NCBI GenBank assembly: GCA_021432605.1 | Contig: MU271160.1 | Coordinates: 1 to 64,000, forward strand | Source: Coniochaeta sp. PMI_546 | Lineage: Eukaryota; Ascomycota; Sordariomycetes; Coniochaetales; Coniochaetaceae | Direction: 5' to 3' | DNA: 64,000 nt | Shown here: positions 47,449-58,897 of the stretch, piece after piece | Layout of the letters: each line of letters begins with the position of its first letter | Position numbering within the stretch: the first letter of the stretch is position 1 | The notes under the pieces: generated by a model | Told to the model about the DNA's origin: nothing | Databases searched by the model: none | What the model saw: the letters and a program-made list of their open reading frames with translations, nothing else | Made by a program: the position numbers and the translations under genes

Positions 47449-48897
47449 ATGACTGTCCAACGGCCTGTGAAACACCTGAAAGTGGCCATCATCGGTGGTG
47501 GGCCAGGGGGCTTGAGCACTGCAATCGCCTTATCTGGGATACCAAATGTCGATGTGGCAGTATACGAACAAGCCAAGATATTAAGAGAAGTTGGAGCTGG
47601 CATCAGTATCGGACCGAATACCTGGAATGTGTTGGAGCTCCTGGGGGTGGCCGACTCACTCACGAGCGGCCACCCCACGGCGACTATCCTCAACATGTGA
47701 GCGCCCATCCACACTTCAAGACAAGCTCCGTCGAAGAATTTATTGAGTCTGACTCCGTTTTACAGGAATGGAAAGACCGGAGAGGAAGTGCACAGGATGG
47801 AAAGGGTCGGGTTGGAAAGCGGGAAGCGTCCCAATATTCGGACCCAGCGCACGAAACTGCAGTCAGCCCTTCTGTCCCATGTCAACCCGGAACTCATTCA
47901 TCTGTCTAAGAAGGTGGTCTCGCTCTCCGATAAAGGAGTCGAAGGGGTTGAGTTGCATTTCCAAGATGGTACAGTCACGGTGGCAGATTTGGTTGTTGGG
48001 GCTGATGGTATTCGCTCGGTTGGTTCTTGTGCAGACTCTGGATTAATCAAGTGTTGGCTTGTCAAGCTAACCTTGACGCTTCTTAGGTTGTTAGGGATAC
48101 AGCATGGCCGGACTATGAGATCAAGTTCACAGGGACAACCATCTGGCGAGCGCTGCTTCCATGGGAGGACGTCGAGAAACTGGACCATCGGTTCAACACA
48201 ACGGCATGGTGGCATGGGCCGACAACACATGTCTATCTCTCACCGGTAGGCGAAGGTCTCGGCGAAATTGCGGCAAGAGCTTGGCATGACCCCCAGATTC
48301 ACAGCGCAAGCAAAGTTAGCTGGGGTGTACCGGTTGCCAAGGAACACGTCGAAAGCCATTTCCAGGTGTGTGCAGATAACCATCTCATCTGATTGAAGAA
48401 TACTGACTCATACACAGGAATACCTTCCCCAAATCCGCGAGGTCCTCGGCATGGTGACAGAGGGCGACTGGCGTGAATTTGCCGCATTTTCAGGACCCGA
48501 GCTATCTCGACTAACAGCATGGAACAACAAGATCGTCCTCGTGGGTGACTCCTCGCACGCATTGTCCGGTGCTTTCGGGTCAGGGGCCGGCTTCGCAATG
48601 GAAGACGGATACATCTTAGCCAGGGCACTAGAGTACTTCCGCAACGATGTGCACCGTGCTCTCCCCCTCTTCGACGCCATCCGTCTTCCGTACTACTCTC
48701 GCATGTACGAGTACCTGGCAGGGGAGGCTGCAAAGCGGGCGGGAAAGCTCAAGGACCTGGGTGACAGCGCCAGCTACGATGATCAAGTCAGAGTCAAGAT
48801 TGTCAAGGGAGGAGCTGACATGAGCTGGATCTATAACAATGACATTGGTTCTGTTTGGAGATCCGCTGCTGAGCGGCTAGATTCGGACAGGCATTGA
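47449..48897 (+). CDS. FAD-dependent monooxygenase (salicylate-hydroxylase-like)
   Basis: A flavoprotein hydroxylase of 419 aa. Four exons join in phase: 47449-47696, 47766-48018, 48087-48365, 48418-48897. Motifs: KVAIIGGGPGGLSTAIAL at residues ~11-28, GAGISIGPNTWNVLELLG typical of salicylate hydroxylases, LVVGADGIRS-VVRD joined across intron 2, and GDSSHALSGAFGSGAGFAMEDG near residue 302. The usual GDAAH is GDSSH. The ribityl-phosphate contact Asp is kept. Intron 1 splits the codon for the Met in LNMNGKTGEE. It is probably cytosolic. Related enzymes decarboxylate and hydroxylate salicylate or act in secondary metabolism; the substrate here is unknown. Confidence 0.9.
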
Positions 48898-49267
48898 GAG
48901 ACTACAGACGAACAGTGCTCATCAGCGATAAAAGACGAGTAGACGAGCAGACGAGCGGATAAATAGATGAAAAGAAAGAACAAAAGAGTATCATATATAT
49001 AAGACTTATCGAGTATTACTTGGGACCGGTAGAATACCTAAGTTAATCTGGTAGACTGGTTGCTCTGCTGGCGTTTAACTGGGAAAGGTTCCCTTGACAT
49101 CGGATATCTACAGATTGAGATCAAACTAAAGAGCAAAAGAAAAACAAAATGACTCTGGGTATCTAGTCATGTACTCCTGCTGATTTGACGCCTGTGACAT
49201 GTCGAACTACCAAAGGGAAGACAGAGGAAAAAACGACTCGTGAAGGCGTAGATAGACTCCTCGGGTA
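48898..49267. other. Intergenic between convergent genes
   Basis: A/T-rich, with AGACGAGCAGACGAGC short repeats just after the monooxygenase stop. No gene supported. Confidence 0.45.
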
Positions 49268-50459
49268 TCAATCTTTAACCTCGACATATTCTCGACACAT
49301 TCGCAAAAACCTTTGGCGGTACTCTTCGGGTGTCGTGGTGATGCTCATAGGGCCGTGGCGATGGATGAGGAGATTCCAGGCGTTGATGAGGAATGTCATG
49401 AACATCGGCTGTAGTTTGTGCTTAGCCCAAAAGAAATCCAATACAGCTGCACGGTACACATGTTTGCCGTCTGAAGAGGGGACACCGGTCCGCCACGATG
49501 GTGGCTGCGGAGGGACAGCCGGCGGGTCTTGTGGAATGACGCTCTGCCCGGTGGAGCTTTGCTGGTCCGGGTCCGCTACACGTTCTGCCTCACCGCTCTC
49601 GGTCTTGATGCGGACCAAGAACAACGAGTAATCGACAGCGTTGTACTTGGCAAGCAGCGCAGTGTCTTCCTCGAGGGACGAAAAGAGCTGATCTGCCTGG
49701 GCCTTGCTCAGAACGATCTTGTCGGGAAACTCGTCCGCAAGTTGGCTCTTGGTAGCCTCACTAGTCAATCTGCCGTCGGCAATGTCCCGCTCGGGATAGA
49801 AATATGATGTCGGCTTCAGATCCCACTGTTCCCAATCCACGTCTCCCCTGGCCTTCGCTTCTTTCTGACCATACATGATGTTCTCCATCACGATGTGATG
49901 CGACGGTGCCAACCTCAGGATCTTGCCAAGGGAAAGACGCGGAGATGCCAGGAAATCGCTGATGCGAACCAGCAGAGACCTTGGCTGGGCAGCCATGTGT
50001 TGAACATAGGGTGTGAGGAGATCGTCGCGGAAAAAAGAGTGTTCGGAATGGCGTGGCACGGACTTGATGAGATATTTCTGATCGGCAGTAGCGTAGAATG
50101 TCTGAGAGGACGCATCCAGACATTAGCAATCGAATCAGCGAATGGCAAAGGCGAAAAGGAAAACTTCCACGTACAGATCCTGAGAAGCCCATGTCTCCAA
50201 TCGCTTTCAGACTCTCCCCGGGTTTTTCCTCTCCCTCTGGACAGAATGAGTCGAGGTAGGCATCGTCAGTGACATCCCAGTGATTCCGGCGCAAGTTCGC
50301 AAAGTCTGTTGGACGGACTTTCTCGAAATGAAGCTGGTAGAGAGAGAAGAAGGCGGAGAAAAAGGCAAGGATCCAAGCCAAAGCGTTGCGCGACCGCCTT
50401 TGGGTACCGTTGATCAAAGCCAGCACGATGGAACGCGCAATAGCTTCCTGGCGGCCCAT
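49268..50459 (-). CDS. PIP-kinase-like (phosphatidylinositol-4-phosphate 5-kinase core) protein
   Basis: A 372-aa protein made almost only of a lipid-kinase-like fold. Two exons join in phase: complement(49268-50101, 50175-50459). Motifs seen: GFSGS-TFYATADQKYLIKS (glycine loop and the Lys of the nucleotide site), RHSEHSFFRDDLL, SHHIVMENIMYG in the hinge, DYSLFLVRI, and AVLDFFWAKHK in the position of the IID metal-binding motif. A C-terminal SITTTPEEYRQRF matches the PIPK ending. The N-terminal RPTDFANLRRNHWDV block is typical of PIPK cores. It lacks the extra domains of yeast Mss4 or Fab1. The expected I-I-D reads V-L-D. A Pro-rich insert (about 49490-49570) separates the last motifs. Activity is likely but not certain. 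Confidence 0.82.
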
Positions 50460-51316
50460 GTTCCTCGGACTGACTACTCGATATATCGAGCCTGGTGAAT
50501 CCGCGACGATAGAGTTCTCAAGGTGCCTGCCTGTGTTGGTGCCTTTAATGTGAAGTTGTCAGCGATACCACGGTATATTTCTTGTGAAAGCTGTCAATGT
50601 GTAAATGACGTCAGAATTGCTCCATTTCCAGACCATCTCAACGGCCCGCCCTATCCGCAGCGGACACCTAAGGTACCTACACTACGGTACCTAAGCCCAA
50701 GCCGAATCTGGCACTAACCCTGTTCCCGTCAGCATTTACCTTGGTGCCTGACTTTTCTGTATTGCCTCATGCAGCAACATGTGCTCGTAGCCACCTCGTC
50801 CATGCGACGATAGGAACGCATATTGTCAAGCAGACTTGCGGATGGGTTCAGTCAGAACGTCAAGATAGTGTCTACGGACTCCGAGTATCGTTGACGAAGG
50901 CGTACGGTCATTTCGTCCACCTTGTCAGAATGTCGTGACAGGCTTGCTGCAGTGCGTTCGGCACAAACGAGGATCTCTGAGGTTTTCTACGTCTTCTTCA
51001 TCATTGACCTTGAGTCATCGACGATGATTTCTACACAGTCACTGTGCTTGTGCCCTCCTTACTCTCCAGGGAGCAAAAGTAGAGTCCATACGCATCGCCA
51101 AGATGACCAACAGTCGAGCATTCACCCTATGGAGCAATTTCAACATCAAGTGAAATATACTAGATGAAATACCTATCAAAAAAGCAACCTCTATTCCTCA
51201 TCCTACTGTGCCATCCTAGATAGCCTGCCAAGGTCTTAGCAGTTCACCGAGTCTCTCCCTCCCGTCCATCCACCAGATACTAGACGTCACCAGGAACTAC
51301 ACAGTTCATTCTCAGC
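50460..51316. other. Intergenic with AGGTACCTTA-type motifs
   Basis: Upstream region of the PIPK-like gene. ACCTAAGGTACC (50666-50677) and GGTACCTAAG (50686-50695) repeat the core seen near 14497-14530. No gene supported. Confidence 0.5.
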
Positions 51317-51583
51317 ATGTGCATCAACATCATCTACAAATTCCCATGTGGATGCCGGGTCTCGCCGGTGGGGGCGCCTCATCGCCAGAAATGTGCCAGA
51401 GCAGCAAAGACATGGAGGGAGTGCTGGGTCGTCACGGAGGAGAAGGATGAGATGTGGCCTGGGAAGGAAGTGTGCCAGAAACATGGTGGTAAAGAGCCTC
51501 GGAGCACGCTCGAGAATCTGGACGCCGATGGGCAGGCATACGGGCAAGAACTGATGCCAAAACAAAACCAGAAAAAATCCTGA
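51317..51583 (+). CDS. Small conserved-type Cys-containing protein
   Basis: A single-exon 88-aa frame starting MCINIIYKFPCGCR and continuing with CARAAKTWRECWVVTEEKDE and a second CQKHGG. It resembles the many short fungal proteins that begin MC-x-x-x-I/T-Y-x-x-x-CGC and hold a C...W-x-EC-x-V block, which may form a small zinc site. Family function is unknown and the match is from memory. No signal peptide. Antisense frames here are shadows. Confidence 0.5.
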   Translation: MCINIIYKFPCGCRVSPVGAPHRQKCARAAKTWRECWVVTEEKDEMWPGKEVCQKHGGKEPRSTLENLDADGQAYGQELMPKQNQKKS

Positions 51584-51854
51584 TCGACGACATCAAGTCA
51601 GCGACTGCTACGGAGAAATATCTTTCTTATAGCCTTGCGCAAGCATAATCGGACGCCTCTTTGACACCTCAAGTACAATGACCGGATCGCTAGCCATACG
51701 CTGTGGCTCCCGTAGACATAAAGAGAAGAGGGGAAGAAAAACTCATTGACCCCTATGAGCCATCCCGAAAATGCAACGTGATTGTGATACACTGAATAGA
51801 TGGTACATGAACGGCGCTGCCGAGTCACAAGAACGGCCAGGAATATTGAGCAGC

Positions 51855-52394
51855 TTATGGGACCCTCGTCTTCAACTGGACGCCGTGCCAGTTTTTCATC
51901 AAGTCTCCTAGGACAGCATTGACCATCCGCTGCTGCTTCAACATATTGGCGCCTCGAAACTTCTCGGAACTGATCTCGATGCCATACATCGACCCGCAGC
52001 CTCCCGAGATGTCTTGCACGACAAGTTCCGTCGGTGCAAACTCAGCCACCAGCATATCCCATATGGTGGACTCCGCTTCGTTCAAGAAGTCGGGCTTTTC
52101 GAGAGACGTAGCGTCATTGGTAGACTCGGTCTGCGAGGCCTGAGGCTCGACTGACGCCGACGTCGAGTATGTTCTTTGCCCAAACCTCAAGACGAGACGA
52201 CGCGGACTTTGCGAACTGGGTGAACTCTGAGAGTGATAACTCCTTGTAGGCGCGGGATGCGGGAGTTCTGAGCGGTGTGTTTGAGGCAGGGAAGGTTTCG
52301 ATATGCGCACTGACGTGGAGGAGATTCGCGGAAGCACCGTGGATAAGGACGACTGACGGCCAACTGCCGCACGTAAGCAACTACGGCACAGCAT
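51855..52394 (-). CDS. Mitochondrial BolA-like protein (BOLA3/Bol3 type)
   Basis: A 179-aa intronless protein. The first ~85 residues are rich in Arg, Ser and Thr with almost no acids (MLCRSCLRAAVGRQSSLSTV start), as in a mitochondrial presequence. The C-terminal ~80 residues form the BolA fold: APTELVVQDISGGCGSMYGIEISSEKFRG and a helix QRMVNAVLGDL. The Cys in GGCGSMY is the position characteristic of the mitochondrial BOLA3 group, which helps deliver 4Fe-4S clusters to lipoate synthase and similar targets together with a monothiol glutaredoxin and Nfu1. It is a housekeeping gene and marks the inner part of the window as more core-like. Confidence 0.88.
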   Translation of the reverse strand: MLCRSCLRAAVGRQSSLSTVLPRISSTSVRISKPSLPQTHRSELPHPAPTRSYHSQSSPSSQSPRRLVLRFGQRTYSTSASVEPQASQTESTNDATSLEKPDFLNEAESTIWDMLVAEFAPTELVVQDISGGCGSMYGIEISSEKFRGANMLKQQRMVNAVLGDLMKNWHGVQLKTRVP

Positions 52395-53541
52395 GTCTTG
52401 TTATCTAAGCCAAGGAGAGGCACAGTCAGTTTATACCCTGCATCGTGCCATCTGTCGTGGAGTCCATACCTATCGGATGTTCCCTGGAACTTGGTAGTGA
52501 GCGTGTCAAAGGTGAGGGCGCTTCGGTACTGATTTGTGGATGTCGCGGCCAAATCGCATCGTCATGGTAGCTTGGGGAAAATCTGCTATGGCGCTGACCT
52601 GATTGGCTGAAGCTGCTGTGGGGGGCCGCAACTGCAGATCCGTCCAATCGGCAGGTGCTTCCGTCCCGCCGTCATCGGCTGTCGGCGTTGTCTGTCGCAT
52701 GGTCCGCGGCCGTGTATGGTGTATGTCGACGGTATGGTTGCTCTACCCTGCTGTGGAGTTTGAGACGAATCAATTAGCCTTTCCATTGCACTTCCAGCTA
52801 GGTGGCATCTTCATCCTGGGGACCGTAGGATTAGTAGTGCCACTGCCTGCAGTGGAGGATCTGGGCTAGAGCTCACTGGTAGTCTGGACTTGATCGTTCT
52901 GTCTGTGGTTGATAAACTGTATCGGAAGTGCGGAATCCGTGGGAGAGCTCAAATGGCGGGCTTCAGGCTTTTGAAGCCTGCAGCACAGCCTGAGTCTGCT
53001 CTAACTCCGTTGGTGGTGCCGTCCGGCGATTTTGAATTTGCGCGTAGGCGGTGAGTGTTAAGATCGAGATTCGTCTACTATGGCTGGAATGGGCAGTGCG
53101 TATTTGAGCAGAATATCGAATACTGGAAACAAGAAACAGAGACCTTCTGCTAGGTGCGGCCCAGATGTTCATTAGCTTGATTTAGGCAGGAAGGTGGAAC
53201 CTGGGCTGCGGCACCGTATCTTAGCCAATTTCTGGCTGCTGGAACAGGGCAGCTCTCTGAGAACAAACACAATCAACAAGCTTACCTTCCTCCTTTAACT
53301 TTAACTAATTACCTGATCAAATGCATCTTCCAAAACGACATGCCTTACCTTATTCGACTCCGCGCGCAGCACGACGCCCCACTCCTACCCTTCCACAAAT
53401 CCGGAAGGCTTGACCTTGACGTGCTCAGCCCGCAAAGGAATGACCGTTGGGCGGCATCAAACTCCAACTGCAGACATGGACAATATATAATGATCAGATG
53501 GCTTCGAATGCAAAGGAGGAGGAGCGGCTCCTGTCCCCGAA
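52395..53541. other. Intergenic, no feature seen
   Basis: About 1.1 kb upstream of the BolA-like gene. Overlapping short frames on both strands, none with recognisable motifs. Confidence 0.45.
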
Positions 53542-54201
53542 GTGTACCTTGAGAAGCCGGGACAAGAATCTCTAGAACGCATCGTCGAGTACATCAACTG
53601 CTGGAAGGAGGTCAAGGCGAATAAATGGCTACGAGACATCGATGTGGTCAAGCAGCTCCAGGTCAATGCTGTGGGCTGTACTGCGACAGGCCTAACAAAA
53701 TACTGCGGTGTTTTTGCGGCTCGGGGGAAGGAGGCTGCTGAGACTCGGGAGTCCGACATCACGTCGGCTCTTTATCCGTCACTAAAGCGACTGGCCCTGG
53801 TCGGGACCATACGCAATCTGCGCTGTTCTGGAACGTCGGATGGCTTGTATAGTAAGCGTACGACCTCGACCTGTCCTTGCTCGAACACGTTGTCAATTAT
53901 CTTGGCGCTCCTATATCATATTGGACGAGCAACTCAGCCTGCCACTGACCTCCGGACCACTGTGAGTATCTTTTCACCTTCGGTTGCTCTACTCGACAAG
54001 ATGTATGTATTCGGGCTGCCCGTTGGCGATTTGGCTGACAGTCCTCTCCAGGAGCTACCGGTCGCTGCACGTTCCCGCGGGACTATCCCGCAGCACAAAA
54101 AATTGCACAAGCCTCGCGACGAACATGCGACGAGGACGAGGACGAGATATCCGAGATCATTGAGTTCCCGGTACCTCAGCTCCCTAGCACATCGTCATTG
54201 A
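53542..54201 (+). pseudogene. Relic of an NFX1/ZNFX1-like SF1 helicase
   Basis: The plus-strand frame from 53542 reads INCWKEVKANKWLRDIDVVK, then QVNAVGCTATGLTKY, then EAAETRESDITSALYPSLKR and LALVG. This order matches the region around motif Ia to the Walker B motif (E-E-A-x-E) and motif III of Upf1-like helicases of the NFX1-type zinc finger family. The usual G-D-H-x-Q-L after LALVG is lost, and several expected residues between TKY and EAAE are missing. The frame then drifts into Arg/Ser-rich sequence. The N-terminal RecA lobe and the downstream domains are not found. This is an inferred dead fragment. Its original ends cannot be fixed, and more decayed sequence may extend to about 54990. 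Confidence 0.5.
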
Positions 54202-55377
54202 CGTCCAGGGAGATCACGAAGCCGAAGAAGACGCCTACTCCGAGGATAAAGTCAGCAGGTTTCGGACTTCAGCAATTGTACTGCATCGACTGCTTTGAGC
54301 CACTCCTGCTTTCTACGCATTATTTACTTCCCCGGCCCAATTTCAGGGATATGGCGATACGTGCCAGAAAACCATTCCGATAGACGAGCTGCTCAAGCAT
54401 TTATCCTCTTCAGCCTTCGAGACGGTGCCACGGCAGTCAGGCAAGCCATACATCACACCCGCCCACTCGAATTCCGCCATCAAAAGACTACGAAGTGCAG
54501 ATAGTCCCGCAAATCTACCAGGTCGCTCCTTCGGTCGTCCACACGTACACCAGGTATTTGGCAGTTACTTGCAACACGTGAAACGGATCGTATACTCAAC
54601 AGACCTATGGCAAGCTCCTATACTTCATATTCGAGGAGCAGCAGGAGCTTCTCAAGGCAGTGCGGGAGCTCCGCCTAAGGTTTTACCGCTATCGAAGGTC
54701 CCGGCTGCAACCATATGACACCTATCACAATTCTGGACAGTCTCGCTTCTTCCACAAGCTTGTCGAGTCTATCCAATATAATCGCCAGTCAAGTATCAAT
54801 ATACCTGCTCAAGTTGAGCTACAACCAGCAATCCACAACACACTTCTCGGTGCCCTGCACGAGTGCCCGACCAACCGCGCCTCCAATGCACCGTCCAGGT
54901 ACAAGGATGGTCTATCACCTGCCCAGTCTGTTCGAAATAAGATACCTTACGAGGTCGAACAATAACACCCACCAGGGATCCTCAGCCTCAGCACGTTAAA
55001 GACTCAGTGGAGAATCGTCAGGAAACGGCATAGCACTCATGGAGTGTGCAGAGATCGGCCAATTAGGTTCAAAAAGCTTTAAGGCCATCATAGTCCGTTG
55101 TGAACGTGTCTAGCGCCGAGGTACCCGACATCGGCACCAACACATTGTCCTTCAACCGCCATCGCACGTGTTGTTGCATCTTCATCTTACCCTCAATCCG
55201 TCATTGGCCTTGGCTCCGGAACCCGCAGAAGCCATGTCTTGAACAAACACCTCTGTTCAAACGGATGCGACGTCATGAGGCTGACCGTTGATCAGTCACT
55301 AGAAGGGCTATCCTAGTCTTTCGGTGCCTTACACAAGTAGAGAACAAAGAGAAGATACCCCCAGGTAATAACCGCCA

Positions 55378-55719
55378 ATGTTACGCTACACCGAAGCATT
55401 AGTGGTAAATTCCGGATATAGTCCGTTCAATGATAAGTCCCTCTGGGCAAAGGATGGTTCGCAGCCATTCGTCTGGAGCTTCGGGGACAAGACCGGATAT
55501 GGAATCCACGGCGACTATGTGTTTGGCTGGAAGGGCGACGCACTGCAAAGGGCGATGGATGCCAACTGCAACAGTGACCTGTTTGCGAACAAGATCAACT
55601 GCCCGACACTGAAGACCCAGGCGATTGAGACTGCCAATAAATGCACGAAGCCGTCATCAGTCAAGGAAGACCTGGATGGCTGGCTGCCGGAGCTTCCGGG
55701 CGGTATGGGTGCCATGTGA
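55378..55719 (+). pseudogene. Orphan C-terminal fragment of a DUF1996 protein
   Basis: A 113-codon frame encoding [23 protein letters not shown] and then [24 protein letters not shown], the second half of a DUF1996 domain. It ends in a [10 protein letters not shown] tail and a stop. It aligns with the GFGFHGDFINGWD region of the WSC protein near 29460 but is clearly a different, simpler paralogue. The N-terminal two-thirds (signal peptide, DPLVNPG-like region) are not found upstream. It is therefore a truncated remnant, unless very distant exons exist. Confidence 0.65.
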
Positions 55720-56154
55720 GGCGGGGGTGAAATCTGGGATAAGGGGCCGAAAAGTTGGCCTACTCCTCGACGACAGGTCCGTAGTTTGATCGTCTAAGGA
55801 GCAATATCGCCATGGCTCAGCACCAGACCCAAGGTTGAATTAGTCTAATTTAAGCTTAATGTTCCCCCACGAAGTCACGTGCTCAGCTGAACAGCCAACC
55901 CACGCGGCAGCAGAGCTGAAACCTTTAACCCTGCGTGCCTCTGTCTCCTGTCAGCGCCAGTAGATTGGAAAAGGGTCAGAAATCGACTCTGATCTCAGCT
56001 CATCCCCCCCGAAAAAAAATCAACGACAGACAAATCTTTTTGAATTGCAACAAGACCAAGACTTTGATCTACCCGAGTCGTGCCTGCCCGGAACGCCCGA
56101 GATACACAAGGAGAATACGTGAACCACTTGGTGTGCCCCACGCCATACCCCACA
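55720..56154. other. Intergenic upstream of the CorA-type gene
   Basis: Promoter and leader of the transporter, with a C8/A8 tract (55984-56021 region). No other feature seen. Confidence 0.45.
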
Positions 56155-58094
56155 ATGTCTCGCGCCGGCAAATCTCCCGAACGGCCTGCGGCTACTCCCG
56201 ACATCCACGATGCTGCCGGTGAGGAGGAGGACGACGACGACAATTCTCCGTCGACAGCTGGCCAGTCCGATAATGACAGCGGCCATGTCAGTCATTCAGT
56301 CAGGCTGTCATTGCAGCACGGCAGTCGAAGACGCCATGACTTATCACAGCATCGGCTGCGCCGTCGTATGACGCGAGCTGGCACCGTACACATTGTCGAT
56401 AACCTCGTCGAACAGCTGGACGACCGTCCCGGATGGCGTCCAGGGTCCGAGCCTGGCATCGACACCTCTAAACCCGATGGTGGTCACGGCTCCATGGTCA
56501 ATCTGAGCGCCAAGTGTCAGATTACCATTGTCGACTTCTCCGAGGACGACATTGTAATCCACGAGTTTGAGAACGACGAGATGATCGCTTTCCTGAAGGT
56601 TCCCCAGCAAAAGTGGGTCAAGTGTCGATGGATCAACGTCAATGCCCTGAGCTGGGACGTTATTCAAGCCCTTGGCCAGTACAAGGAGCTGCATAGCCTG
56701 GCCATCGAGGATCTGATGAATACGCAGAACCGGACGAAAGCTGACTGGTGAGCATTGGCACGATGCACTGGAGCGGGTGTCTCCTTCTCAGCTGTTTGCT
56801 AATGGTTTCGTTGCACAGGTACCATAACCACGCATTCCTGATTCTCACTCTGCAGAAGCTTGTCCGTATCGTCGACCCCAAACAAGAAGCTCGAGAGTCC
56901 AGCGAGACGAGCGAGACGAGCGCTACGGGGCTTTTGCGGAAGATGACGGGTCTGGGGAGGACCAAAGACGACGCAGGCTTTCCAGAAGATGGTATAGAGA
57001 GCGGCGTCTATCCTAGACCTACCGCCTCATTTGGTAGGCAGCCGTCGGGGATCACAATCACTGAAGTCACCGACAAGCATTCGTTGCGGACGCTACAAAG
57101 CTTCCATGCCAGCCCCAACGCGGCGAGGACCGAGTTCATGGAGAAGAACTCTGCTCTGGCGTCCAGAAACCTCGTTGCTGTTGCCGAACAAGTGTCTATC
57201 TTCGTTACAAACGATAATACCCTTATCGCCTTCTTCGAAAACTCTGCCGACGACGTTGAAGTACCAATACTGACTCGTCTGAAGTCGCCATCTACCATCT
57301 TGCGGCAATCGTGCGACGCGTCTATGGTGGCGCAAGCTATAATAGACGTGATCATCGACATGGCCATACCTGTCCAGGTCGCGTTTGCCGACGTCATCGG
57401 GGACATTGAGCTCGATGTCCTGACGCGGCCGAGCATTCAGCAGTCTAAGAGTCTTTATATCATCTCTTCCGAGATAGCCAAGATGCGAAGTTTCATCCAG
57501 CCCATCGTCACCGTCATAAATGCTCTTCGCGATCACAAGATCGTTGTGTCGGGTTCGAGCGGCCAGACGAGAGAGTACTCGCCTGGGAAGGAAGACCTTC
57601 GGGACCCTTCGAAAGGCGTCATTATCTCGCCACTCACATATGTCTATCTCGGTGATGCCCTTGATCATTGCGTTCTCATCAACGAGAACCTTCTCCAGAT
57701 TGCCAAGGCGGCGGACAATATGATTGATCTCATTTTTAATACCATTGCCGCCAGGCAGAACGAGGTTCTCCAATTATTAACCAATGTGACGATCGTATTC
57801 TTGCCCATGACCTTTTTGACCGGGTATTTTGGTCAAAACTTCCAACCGTTCCCGGAGCTGGACCAGGGCATCACTCTCTTGTAAGCCTTTCCGCAACATT
57901 GTTCCCCATCTGGCTATTTCGATGGACAAGCTGACGCTTTTTGACGCAGTTGGAAGATCGCAATTCCGCTTATGGTGGGCACGATCCTCGTTGTCATGTC
58001 ACCCCAGATTCTTGAATATATGAGGACCTTGAACCAGAGGCGCCATATAGGGACAATGCGAAGAAGAAGGGGCCGCCGGGGTAAGGCAGCTTGA
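56155..58094 (+). CDS. CorA-type divalent metal ion transporter with GQN pore motif
   Basis: A magnesium or related metal transporter of the CorA/Alr/Mnr superfamily, 599 aa. Three exons join in phase: 56155-56747, 56819-57880, 57950-58094. The N-terminal ~100 residues are disordered (acidic Ser run, then basic). The cytosolic alpha/beta domain includes VDFSEDDIVIHEFEN, CRWINVNALSWDVIQALG and LHSLAIEDLMN. A long helical region follows, with a charged insert (ESSETSETSATGLL). The two C-terminal helices are LLTNVTIVFLPMTFLTGYFGQNF and WKIAIPLMVGTILVVM. The signature after helix 1 is YFGQN rather than the canonical GMN, near residue 535. The basic C-terminus RRRRGRRGKAA is cytosolic. Fungal CorA-like proteins with GQN are known, so it is probably functional, perhaps with altered ion choice. 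Confidence 0.9.
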
Positions 58095-58897
58095 GCTCCG
58101 ACCAGGCAGGCCCTGTGGGATCCGTGGGCTACCAAGCTCATGCGAATCGGGCTGTGCAAGTAGTCGCACCCGAACCAGTGCTGTTCCAGTCTTTTTACTC
58201 TGGGTTGAATGTATCTGTGCTGTATAGGTGTTCTAGCGTTCATGATGTCAATGTCTTCTTGGTTCTGTTCTCGGCTGCGGTACCTCTGGAATTGGTTCCC
58301 CTAGAGTTCTGCTTACTCATATCCTGTCGCAATGACGCACTCACTTGCTGCAATACACGTACACAAGCACAAAAAGACCGGCATAGTGATCTATTAGGAT
58401 CTCATTGCGGAGAGTCACAATCTAATCACCTTCTGAACCTCACCCTGGGTGCGGTTCTCCGGGCCCATGGTGCTCTACAAGCCGTGGTCAGATTGTGTAT
58501 GATGTCGACCTAGTAATCCTCCACAAGCTGCACCGAGCAAGCCTGCCTAAATCCGATCTCGAAGGAGAAGCCGAGCTGGACAAGCGGCGGGACACCAGCT
58601 TGCGACAGGATCAATCATCCTGATCTTGCCGCACACTGTACTGCTCTTAATTGGACGCAGGGGACCAGCTGAGATCGGAGGACGGGGTGCTGTAGATAAC
58701 TGAAGTTAAGGCAGGGCAGAGGGTCTTCATACAGACTGCACCCACACCGGATGCGTGCTGACGATTTCACGAATGTCATGTGAGGCTACATGACTTTCAA
58801 CAAGCGCAGCAAATACATCTTATTATTGCTTTGCGTATGTACTTCTATCTTCTCTTGTTCGTGCAAATATGTAGTCTACCAGTTTTATCCTCTAAGA
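58095..58897. other. Intergenic between convergent genes
   Basis: No gene supported between the CorA-type stop and the subtilase stop. Confidence 0.45.
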
